Assembly (NCBI GenBank): GCA_013368315.1
Contig: JAACJM010000062.1
Coordinates: 336,710-400,709, forward strand
Direction of reading: 5' to 3'
Source: Tetrapyrgos nigripes
Lineage: Eukaryota; Basidiomycota; Agaricomycetes; Agaricales; Campanellaceae
Length of the DNA: 64,000 nucleotides
Within the stretch, counting starts at the first letter, position 1, and every line of letters begins with the position of its first letter. Positions 21,167 through 31,101 of this stretch are shown here, in pieces. The position numbers and the translations under genes are program-made. Under the pieces are notes generated by a model. That model made no database searches. It was not told where the DNA came from and worked only from the letters and a program-made list of their open reading frames with translations.

Positions 21167-22478
21167 ATGATCTTCCCTCTCTTACCTTTGGTATTCTTCA
21201 CCTTGACTGTAAAGGCCTTCTCACTATCAACTTCCCCAGTTGATACTCCTCCATTCAATTCATTGCTCTTCAAGGACCTAAACGTTACTCGAGGTCTGAA
21301 CTACCACTATTACGCAGTACCTGCTAATAGTGGGAAACCTACTCTTCTCTTCCTTCATGGATATCCCAGCAGTCGATACGACTGGCGCCACCAAGTTTCC
21401 TTTTTTCAAGATAGAGGATACGGTCTGATTGTTCCGGATATGTTGGGGTATGGCGGGACTGCGAAGCCTCTGGACCCTCAGTTTTACGCTTCCAGTCTGA
21501 TATCCAAGGATATTGTCGATATTCTGGATGCGGAAGGGACCAACCAGGCGGTCCTAATCGGGCATGATTGGTGAGTCTCCAAAAAAGGTATCTTGTGAGT
21601 ATCGCTGATTCATGATTGCGTCTTGGCAGGGGTGCAAAGATTGCCAGCCGTCTCGCAAACTATTTCCCAGAACGTTTCCACTCCTTCGCATTCCTGTCCG
21701 TGGGATATTTACCCCCCACTTTCTTTTCAACACCTTACACTCAGCTCAATGCTTTGGTGAGCGAGTTCTGATGAATTTTGTCTCCCAAACTTATGACACC
21801 TTTTCACTAGACCAAAGCAGTACTGGGATATGAAAACTTTGGATATTGGGATTTCCTCTCTTCCGATCGCGCCAATCAGATCCTTTTGGACCATCTGGAG
21901 TCGTTTTTCGACCTTGCATTCACAAAAGATACTGTGAAGGTTATTACAGACTGGAGTCCATTGGGAGCCATGGAGGCGTTCCTCGCTAACGATACAAGAA
22001 TCCCAACAGGAGATTATATTACGCCAGAGGTAAGGCATATCTGTCATCTACTAAGGAACGATTAGCTTACTAGTATGTTATACCACAGGAACTAGCAATC
22101 CAGATCGAATTCTTCCGCCAAAGTGGTTTTGCCGCTGCTAACAACTGGTACAAAGTTCTGACCACTAGCATTGAAGCAGACGACAATAAAGGTGCGCCTT
22201 GCAGGCCTCTAGCAAGACAATTCGACTAAATCTCTATTATTCCGTCATCTCTCATAGGTATTTCGGAGGAAAGCGCAATCATTCAGAAGCCCGTATTCCT
22301 AGGTGCTGCTTTGCGAGACTACGTCGCTGTTGCTCCTACCTTCATCCAATCTGCGCTTGCATTCACCAACAATACGCTTACTATTCACGAGTATGATTCG
22401 AGTCATTGGATTATGCTAGAGGTTCGAGATCAGTTCAATAGTGATCTTCTTCAGTGGATTGAGGGATTGGCTTTGTAG
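21167..22478 (+). CDS. Epoxide hydrolase, alpha/beta-hydrolase fold (copy 2)
   Basis: Duplicate of the gene at 10002, with identical intron positions: 21167-21570, 21630-21756, 21811-22029, 22089-22191, 22258-22478 (1074 nt, 357 residues). Signal-like N-terminus, HGYPSSRYDW, GHDW nucleophile and DSSHW histidine are all kept, and most differences are silent or conservative. The frame closes exactly, so the copy looks functional. It ends two residues earlier (GLAL instead of GLALDG). Its ancestral promoter is 7.7 kb away beyond the retroelement insertion; an LTR now lies 30 bp before the start. Presumed substrate as for copy 1. Constraint on the protein despite promoter loss suggests either recent insertion or continued expression. 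Confidence 0.87.
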
Positions 22479-22763
22479 CACACATTAGACCAAATTCGAG
22501 GAGGAGGAGGACGAGGAGTTTATCGACCTTTTCTCTAGACTCATTTGCTTCCATATACATTTTCTACTTACACTGCACTTGCGCCCTTCTTTAATGATTA
22601 TTATTTGTTCTATTCTGCCGCGCTTATTCGTATTTCTTACTCCAAACTGGGCATTCCGAGCCATGGATCATCATGCGGTGTTCAGGAACATGCGTTTCTC
22701 TAAGTCGATCTATCAACAATCTGCCATCATCGAGGTCAACTATCGCTCTTCAGTCACTACCTG
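22479..22763. other. Intergenic between epoxide hydrolase 2 and the solo LTR
   Basis: Probable 3' flank of epoxide hydrolase 2. A GAGGAGGAGGACGAGGAG run occurs near 22500. No supported coding region. Confidence 0.4.
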
Positions 22764-22768
22764 CTCAT

Positions 22769-23041
22769 TGTTGAAGTACGATGAAAGTACACCGTGAATA
22801 GGGGCTGACGTGTTAACGCGTCATGATACGGTTACTTACGGTTACTTTTCTTTCTTTGTTTTCCCTTCTCGTTGGTCCACGTGCATTCCACTATATATAC
22901 CTTTAGCTTACATTAGAGAACCTCTGTCTTCGCTCCTATGAGACAGAGGTGAGCCACAGATTTTCTTCTTTCATATTTCATTCTTACTTATATACCTAGA
23001 TTTATATTATCTGTCTTTCTATCTAGGACCGTATTCTAATA
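22769..23041 (+). mobile_element. Solo LTR, copy 2, inserted at the SDR stop codon
   Basis: A 273-bp element starting TGTTGAA and ending TCTAATA, with target duplication CTCAT on both sides (22764-22768 and 23042-23046). The right-hand CTCAT contains the stop codon (TGA on the minus strand, 23043-23045) of the SDR gene, so insertion fell on that codon and the duplication preserved it. It carries TATATATA (22892-22899), hairpin (22921-22949) and GTGAG donor-like site, in the same order as copy 1. Confidence 0.85.
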
Positions 23042-23042
23042 C

Positions 23043-24066
23043 TCATATCTCCTTCATCTTCGTAACCTCAACCGTATGCTCCCAGAGCGCCTTCCTGTCC
23101 TCCTCTAAAGCTCGCCATTCTTTTCCCTTCTTCTTCATTTCCAAATCAATATCCACCCCGACGTTACTGATTCTATATGCTCCAGGAGACTTCATCGTCT
23201 CCAACACGCCGTGAAGCAAGTATTCGCTGCAATCTTTTGGAGAAACCATGAACGGATAGATTATTCCAGTTGCTGCTTTGTATCCAATCTTCCACCATAG
23301 TGGTGAGTTTGCACTTACTCCGTAACCTGTACGAACGATTCCTGGGTAAGCGTGTCCGAAGGTTAAGGCCGGGTATCGTACAGCGAATTCCTAGACAGTG
23401 AAGAGAGCAGGGGAAAGGAAGGTTGAATGAGATTAGGCCTTTGAAGTAGAGATAGACAGCTACTCACCTCAATCATCAGATCATTGTACACTGGGCCTTG
23501 TATAAGCAGCTTGCCTTCCTGACAGAGTAAGTCTTCTTCAACCCAAAGTCGTCTCGATCAACACGGTCGCTCCGTCCAGAATAGTCAAAACCTTCGCATC
23601 CTCCCCATCTTCCTTTGCTTTAAGCAACTGCGGAAGCAACCCTTCAATAAACTTGAACCTCGAATAATAATGCACTGCCAACTTTTTATCCAACCCTTCT
23701 CCAGCATCTGTAAACCCATCCATCGACGAAAACCCCTGAGACATCACCAGAAAATTAACCTTCTCCACTCTGTGTTGACTAGCCAACTCCTTCGTTGCTC
23801 GTTGAACGTTTTCCATCAACGACGCATCGCACTCGATAAATTCGTATTTTACTTCGGAAGAAGTGGGTATGGGGAATGAAGAGATGATGGATTCGGCTGC
23901 TTGTTTATTTCGACCGAGAATGAAGATGCGGACTTTGCCTTTGGTGAGATGAGCCGATGGCTTGGCCGATACCGGCTGTGGCACCGATGAAGACCACGGT
24001 CGGGAGATAGGGAAGGGAGTTGAGGATGGCAGCATTGGAAGTACGTATGGGTGATAAGGAAGGCAT
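23043..24066 (-). pseudogene. Short-chain dehydrogenase/reductase (SDR), frameshifted
   Basis: Classical Rossmann-fold NAD(P)-dependent oxidoreductase. ATG at 24066 opens MPSLSPIRTSNAAILNS, then TVVFIGATAGIGQAI holds the cofactor motif GxxxGIG. A frame change near 23955 leads into AHLTKGKVRIFILGRN, then KVNFLVMSQGF, HYYSRFKFIEGLLPQLL and KVLTILD. Further frame changes separate this from DRDDFGLKKTYSV (active-site Tyr/Lys region damaged; the usual YxxxK is not intact), LIQGPVYNDLMIE, and, after an intron at about 23406-23468, EFAVRYPALTFGHAYPGIVRTG and the C-terminus ending KMKEI at 23043. Three or more frame changes indicate a pseudogene unless the assembly is faulty. A 3' fragment of it is present at 11593-12820. 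Confidence 0.7.
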
Positions 24067-25108
24067 CTTGGGCAGCAAAGTTGGCTGTAGAAGCGGTAAA
24101 TGTAGTTAGGTAAATGGAGACCACTGGCCAAGACGAGGAAGAAGTCCTCTGAGTATGTTGAGGTTGAGAGAGGAAATTGATGTGTTAGTTCAATGTTACT
24201 ATGTTAGTTGCAGTATTATAAGAGGCTACAGTTTTTTGACGTGTGTCTCTGGGATTGCTGATAGATTCTTGTCAACGATACATTGTGACTGAGTGGGATG
24301 GCTATCATGACATTCGAGCATGCTTCCACGCTTAGAATCGCTGAAGTTACCCTTCGCAGTGACGCTGATCTGCTGTCCGATTGTAAGCCGATTTGTAAGT
24401 GCCTCCTGAAAATCGTTCTCGTATATGTCCGTGCCACCACAACAGGCTGTCAAGACTGTTCGATATTGCGTCAAGTATTCACTTTGGAATGGGACTTCGA
24501 AGAGACTGCTTTTCAGAGACCGGTCAATCGCAATTCTATCCAGAAGAAGGCACGCTAAATCCATTACGCCAATTTAGATATAGCTTGGCGGGGGCTGTCA
24601 CAACTTCCCCGTCCTCCCACACTCGGCCATGGGCATTAGGTTTTGATACTATGGCTCGGGAAAAGTTAGGACCAAACCGGGAGTCCCGGTTTGGACCTCT
24701 CCTAGTGGACGGGCACGGTGAAGAACGGGGACTGAAGGACATGTTAGCAAGCTCGACTTGGCATGCGACCTGATTTGGATAAGGTATTCTTGCTTCATCT
24801 TCTAGCTTCCATGGAATGAGTAGCCAGTCAAGGTTTTTGCGCTTTACAATTCCAAACAAGTTCCCAGGGTAAGTCGTGCCGCAGAAAGAAAGAAAACGCG
24901 CTCCAACGCGTATATTCCGAAGCCCCCGGACTAAAAGTAACCCAGTAGCTCACTTTTGACGTCGTGCTTCCACTTTTTTGCAATGGACGGTCGATACGGA
25001 CGGGTATGACATCAATGCCTACGCCAGTCACGTGCGCCGGCCCGGGATGACTGAGCATTGAGCAACAAAAGTCCTCGCACTGCAGATCCATCTTCCTCTG
25101 TAACTACC
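24067..25108. other. Intergenic between SDR and transaldolase 1
   Basis: On the minus strand, 24226-24564 is open for 112 codons (start MDLACLLLDR), without a recognised domain; it may be a small gene or chance. A near-perfect inverted repeat lies at 24669-24697 (GGACCAAACCGGGA, reverse complement in the second arm with one mismatch). The last 150 bp before 25109 should hold the transaldolase promoter; no clear TATA box. Confidence 0.4.
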
Positions 25109-26781
25109 ATGACTACCTCTCTCGATCACCTCAAGCAAACTGGAACTGTCGTCGTCTCCGACTCTGGTGACTTCGAATGTGAGTTATCTGTCTTTTCTTT
25201 CATGAAAGGTAGTAAGACATACTGATCGCGATGATATAGCAATCGATGTCTACAAACCCCAGGTGAAGAGCTGTCTTTCTGAGTAGAGGCATGAAGGAGG
25301 TCAAACTCATACGGAACGGTACACATAGGACGCTACCACCAACCCTTCATTGATCTTAGCAGCTGCAAACAAACCTGGCTACAAGCGTCTCATCGATGCA
25401 GCCATCTCCCATGCAAAATCCAAGGGTGGAAGTCTGGACAACCAAGTCAACGCTGCCATGGACCGACTCGTGCGTTTTTCTTTCGTACTCTTGGTTATCG
25501 ATATAACGATGTGCATCTCTTTCCTCGACTACAGTTGATTGAGTTCGGCAAGGAGATCCTCGCTATCATTCCAGGCCGTGTTTCCACCGAGGTTGATGCA
25601 CGTTTGTCCTTTAACAAGGAGGCTACCAAGGCTAAGGTGTGCATGCGTATACTTGAAGCTATTTTACTCTCACTCATCCCCGTTCCCCAGGCCAAGGAAC
25701 TCATCGCCCTCTACGAGTCTGTCGGTATCAAAAAGGAACGTGTACTCATCAAGATCGCCTCAACATGGGAAGGTATCCAAGCTGCCCGGGAACTCGAACG
25801 TGACGACGGCATCCACTGCAATCTCACCCTCCTCTTCGGCTTTGGACAGGCTGTTGCTTGTGCCGAGGCCGGTGTTACTTTGATCTCACCTTTCGTCGGA
25901 CGTGTGAGTCGCTAATATTTCTTCACTATATCCGTTATATGCGTTGGATTCTTTGACCGGTGTTCCTGACTTTTGTTGACAGATTCTCGACTGGTACAAG
26001 AAGACCACAGGAAAGAACTACGAGGGTGACGAAGATCCTGGTGTGCAATCCGTCAAGAAGATTTTCAACTACTACAAGCAACATGGATACAAGACTATTG
26101 TGATGGGTGCTTCGTTCCGTAACGTATGTTGCCTTTTTCTTTCTTCCATCACAGTATTTAGTTCTCTTCGTCTTCGTCCTTCCCTGTCCCTCAAACCTTC
26201 CTGTCATTTCGACCACCTTTCATTCCTTCTCGCGTCCATGTCGTACCCTGTACCGCTATGTACCGCACTATGTCGCAAGTTGCGGCCGACGTCAACCATT
26301 TACGCATTTACACATTTGTGGATTTTACGAAATCTATGACGTTGTGCTAACTATCATCTCTATCCTTAACAGGTCGGCGAAATCAAAGCCCTTGCCGGAG
26401 TCGACTTCCTCACCATCTCTCCCTCTCTCCTCGAGGAGCTCAAGAAATCCACGGAGCCTGTCCCCAAGAAACTTGATGCTCAAGCAGGTATGATGTCTTC
26501 CTTTACGTCCTTTACCTCATGTATTCTTCTTCCTTCATCCTTTCTTCGCTTTAGCTGTTTTGCTATCTGACTGCTCGACTGTCTCACTAACCCCTACATT
26601 CATCACAGCCGCCAAAGCCGACCCTCTCCCCAAAGTCAGCTACATCGACGACGAGCCCGAGTTCCGCTGGGCTTTGCTCCAAGACCAAATGGCATTTGAC
26701 AAGCTCCACGAGGGTATTAAAAAGTTCGCTGAGGATGGAGAGGCGCTTAAGAAGGTGCTTAAGGAGAAGTTGGAAGCTTAA
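25109..26781 (+). CDS. TAL1: Transaldolase (copy 1)
   Basis: A cytosolic enzyme of the non-oxidative pentose phosphate pathway. It moves a dihydroxyacetone unit from sedoheptulose-7-phosphate to glyceraldehyde-3-phosphate. Eight exons (25109-25178, 25240-25262, 25329-25469, 25535-25636, 25691-25903, 25983-26123, 26373-26487, 26609-26781) total 978 nt and give 325 residues, the usual size. Exon 2 is only 23 nt (SIDVYKPQ). Motifs: [10 protein letters not shown] (signature with catalytic Asp), [16 protein letters not shown] with the Schiff-base Lys at about residue 133, [36 protein letters not shown] and [13 protein letters not shown]. It is directly followed by a tandem duplicate at 27663. Confidence 0.95.
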
Positions 26782-27662
26782 GCTAAAACAAAAACGTTGC
26801 TCGAGTTGAAAGCGAAAGCGACGACTCTTTGAAGTGACTACTTGTTTGATGCTTGCCTTAGATGTTACTTACCTCAAACAGATTTAAGTACTTACTATGT
26901 AGGAAGGATTCAGAAGGAGAAGGAAGAAGTTTATGTTGTAGTTTTACTTACCTACTTTGTTATAGAACTTTTAAAGAGTAGGATGTCAGTACTCGGGGCC
27001 TCAGGCCACAGACCTCAGGGCGGAAGTTTGGAACGGGTTACGGGATTTCGGACTTTCGGTACCGGTTTCGGCATCCAGTGATGCGTCCGGTCTTGCTTTT
27101 CTCCAGCTACTTGTATCATCATCCCTTTCGCTTTCTCTCCGTTCCCTTGAGCTTCGGTTTCTTCTCAATCTCAACTTCAGCCTTTAATTGCAAGCAACAA
27201 CTTTCTTAAGACTCTGTACAGAAGACTCGGACGTCACTTTTCTGAATCAATGACAATGGCAAACGCTTACTAGTCGCTGCGTTGCAATGCCTACCCTACT
27301 ACACAGTGACTAAGGCATCAACATCTTGCACTGACTGGCACTTATTTTGCACAAGTACTGACAGTCGATATCCTTGGACAGCCCTGCTGAAGCTTGAAGT
27401 AAGAGCTTGAAGAAGAGTATTCAACCACCGTCCCGCCCGGAGCCTCGTTTGGTAACCCGACCTTTTGATTTCCTTCAACTTCCGACCACGGTTGCCGTTG
27501 TTCACGGTAATTGCCAGGGTGTTATACATAGTATCAAACTTTCCTCGCCCTTGCCCGCGGTCAACGGTGGGGTACCTGTTTCTGTACAGAACTATGTCTG
27601 ATGACTCATTAGAATCCTACAGTCTCTTTTAGGTGGACAGCTTACTGTTGAGTGCCTTGGCC
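26782..27662. other. Spacer between transaldolase copies
   Basis: It resembles the region downstream of copy 2 (29559-30320) in several blocks, for example AAGTACTTACTATGTAGGAA and CCTTTTGATTTCCTTCAACT. It is therefore part of the duplicated unit. No supported coding region. Confidence 0.5.
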
Positions 27663-29558
27663 ATGACCACCTCTCTCGATCACCTCAAGCAAACTGGAAC
27701 TGCCGTCGTCTCCGACTCTGGTGACTTCGAAAGTGAGTTGTCTGTCTTTTCTTTCATGAAAGGACTGACCGTGATGATGTCGTTTCATATAGTCATCGAT
27801 GTCTACAAACCACAGGTGAAGAGCTGTTTTTTTGAGTAGAGGCATGGAGGAAGTCAAACTCATACGGAACGGTACATAGGACGCTACCACCAACCCCTCA
27901 TTAATCTTAGCAGCTGCAGGCAAACCCGGCTACACGCGTCTCATCGAGGCCGCCGTCTCCTATGCAAAATCCAAGGGTGGAAGTCTGGACAACCAAGCAA
28001 ACGCTGCTCTAGACCGACTTGTGCGTTTTTCTTTCGTATTCTTGGTTAACGATACGACGATGTGCATCTCTTTCCTCGACTACAGTTGATTGAGTTCGGC
28101 AAGGAGATCCTCGCTATCATTCCAGGCCGTGTTTCTACCGAGGTTGATGCACGATTGTCCTTTAACAAGGAGGCTACCAAGGCTAAGGTGTGTATGCCTA
28201 TGCTTGAAGCTATTTTACTCACTCATCCTCGTTCCCCAGGCCAAGGAACTCATCGCCCTCTACGAGTCTGTCGGTATCAAAAAGGAACGTGTGCTTATTA
28301 AGATCGCCTCAACATGGGAAGGTATCCAAGCTGCCCGGGAACTCGAACGTGACGACGGCATCCACTGCAATCTCACCCTCCTCTTCGGATTTGGACAGGG
28401 TGTTGCTTGTGCCGAGGCCGGTGTTACTTTGATCTCACCTTTCGTCGGACGTGTGAGTCACTAATATTTCTTCACTATATCCGCTATATGCGTTGGATTC
28501 TTTGACCTGTGTTCCTGACTTAAGCTTCTATTGACGTTCCTGACTTCTACTATTGACAGATTCTCGACTGGTACAAGAAGACAACAGGAAAGAACTACGA
28601 GGGTGACGAAGACCCTGGTGTCCAATCCGTCAAGAGGATTTACAGCTACTACAAGCAACATGGGTACAAGACTATTGTGATGGGTGCTTCGTTCCGTAAC
28701 GTATGTTTGCTGCCTTTTTTCTTTCTTCCTTCCATCATGTTCTGTTCTGTTCTGTTCGTCTTCGTCCTTCCTTGACCCTCAAACCTTTCTGTCGTTTCGA
28801 CTACCTTTCTTTCCTTCTCGTGACCGACATGTTGTACTCTGGACTTGGACCGCTACCGCACACGTCGCCTGTCGCTCCTTTGTAGCCCGATGACCAAGCG
28901 ACCTGTTGGTGGTCCTTACAGGACTACCACCAACAGGACGCGCGGATTCCAGGCTAGCTCCTTCGCAGGTTGCAGATTGCGGGTTGCGGGTTGCGGTCGG
29001 TCGGCCGACGTCATGTATTTACGCATTACACATTTGACGAAAATACCGCAGAGCTATGACATGTGCTAACATCTGCTAACATATACCCCTTTCCTTTTTC
29101 CTTCCAAACATCCCTTTACATCGAATTTTCCTACAGGTCGGTGAAATCAAAGCCCTCGCTGGAATCGACTTCCTCACCATCTCTCCCTCTCTCCTCGAGG
29201 AGCTCAAGAAATCCACGGAACCTGTGCCCAAGAAACTTGATGCTCAAGCTGGTATGTCGTCTTTCTTTCTTTCAAGTTACCTCCTTTACCTCCTCGTGTA
29301 TTTATCCTTCTTCCCTCATCCTTTCTTTTTTCGCTTTGACTGTTTTACTATCTGACTGCTAATCCCTACATCACATCCATCACAGCCGCCAAAGCCGACC
29401 CTGTCTCCAAAGTCAGCTTCATCGACAACGAGCCCGAGTTCCGCTGGACTCTGCTCCAAGACCAAATGGCGTTTGATAAGCTCCATGAGGGTATTAAAAA
29501 GTTTGCTGAGGATGGAGAGGCACTTAGGAAGGTGCTTAAGGAGAAGTTGGGTGCTTGA
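27663..29558 (+). CDS. TAL1: Transaldolase (copy 2)
   Basis: Tandem paralogue of the gene at 25109 with the same eight-exon structure (27663-27732, 27793-27815, 27880-28020, 28086-28187, 28240-28452, 28560-28700, 29137-29251, 29386-29558; 978 nt, 325 residues). The 23-nt exon 2 is kept. Catalytic Asp and Lys motifs are unchanged. Differences are few and spread out (for example [18 protein letters not shown] for [28 protein letters not shown] for [10 protein letters not shown]; a C-terminal LGA for LEA). Intron 6 is much longer here (436 bp against 249 bp) and contains a GC-rich segment around 28900-29000. The frame closes exactly, so both copies are probably active. Confidence 0.94.
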
Positions 29559-31101
29559 GCGAGAGCGAAACCAAAACCAAAACGTTGCTTGAGTTGAGTT
29601 GAAAGCGAAGGCTTTAAGCGACGACTCTTTGACTCTTTGAAGCGACTGCTTTGTTTGATGCTTGCCTTATCAATAGACGTTATGTACAAGATTCAAGTAC
29701 TTACTATGTAGGAAGGATTCAGAAGGAGAAGGAGGAAGTTTGTTATAGAACTTTACTTTGCCTCAGACCCCAAGGCGACTGGGTTGGAACGGGATTTCGG
29801 ACCTCGTTGACGCGTCCGGACGCGTCTTGCTGTTCTCCAGCTCCGTGCCTCTGCATCGTCCCCCTCGCCTTCTCTCAGTTCTTTCAAGCTTCGGTTTCTT
29901 CTCAATCTCAGCTTCAGGCCTTCAAGCAACAACTTTCTCTTGAAGACTCTGTACACATGACAATGGCAATCCCTCAGTCACTGTGTAGGCAGCGGCCACT
30001 GGCCCATCAACGTCTTGCACTGGCTGGCATTTGTTTCACACGAGTAGCCCTGCTGAAATGAGAACTTGAAGAGTCTATTCAACGTATTCAAACCCCGTCC
30101 CGAGCCAAGTCTCGTTTGCTAGCGCGACCTTTTGATTTCCTTCAACTTCCAACCACGATTCCCGTTTTTCACCGTGACTGTCAGAATGCTATAGTATTGT
30201 ATCAAACTTACCTCGCCCTTTCCCGCGGCCAACGATGGAAGTATCTGTTTTCGTACAGATTCACAGAATTGTGTCTGATGACTCTTTAGAACCCTAAGTC
30301 TCTTCTAGGTGGACAGCGCACTATTGAGGGTGTGACCTGTGGTGGTGTTGCATTAAACTGTCCTCGAACTTCGATGAGACGCTCTATTCCCCGACCTATA
30401 TACAGTACATAGGCTGGAGGTTTTGGCCGAGGGTGAGATCTCAGCGGGACAGGATCGACGTTTTCATTGGCAGCTACCCTTACGATTTCGGAAATACGGC
30501 AAATCATTCCAACTATGGGTTCTGCTTTCTTACTAGTTTAGGTGAGCAATATGTCCTTGCTTTTGTCTTATTTTTTGCAGCTTGCTGACTTTGGCGGGAT
30601 GTGTCCTATACCATGATATCATACCGACGTCAACCAGGTCCGAACCGAAGACACCAATGAAGAACAGTGTTTGCTCATCTTAATCTCGTAAATGCGGAAG
30701 GAAGACATGGAGTGGAGTTGACATGTCTAATTTCTGAGTGTTGTAGTTGTATCCTCGCGTAGTATATAACAAGCAAGAAGAGTTTGAAATGGAGGCTTTT
30801 TCTCCGAATCGCCCTCGGTTCAAGCCATTTACCGGTGCTTCACAATCCGTCTCTAAAACACCAAGCTACCTTTGGACCCATATCTATCCATCTATCTACT
30901 CATTCTTCTTGGTAGCTGGTTGAAAGAGCGGGGTCCAAAACTTGGAAACGTTTTGTGTGAGTAAAGCTTGATACAATTCTAACTCGGCTAACGTCTTTGG
31001 CTCACTTCAAACATCATGCATGATGGACAGGCACCGTCTTATCATTCTCCGACTACCTCAAAAGGAAGAGGTCATCCTGACCGTTCTGCTCTGTGACCCA
31101 G
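29559..31101. other. Intergenic between transaldolase 2 and the ArAE_2 transporter
   Basis: To about 30320 it repeats the spacer downstream of copy 1. From 30320 to 31101 I see no supported coding region on either strand. The 288-codon minus-strand frame at 31053-31919 is antisense to the transporter exons and is not credible. Confidence 0.5.
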
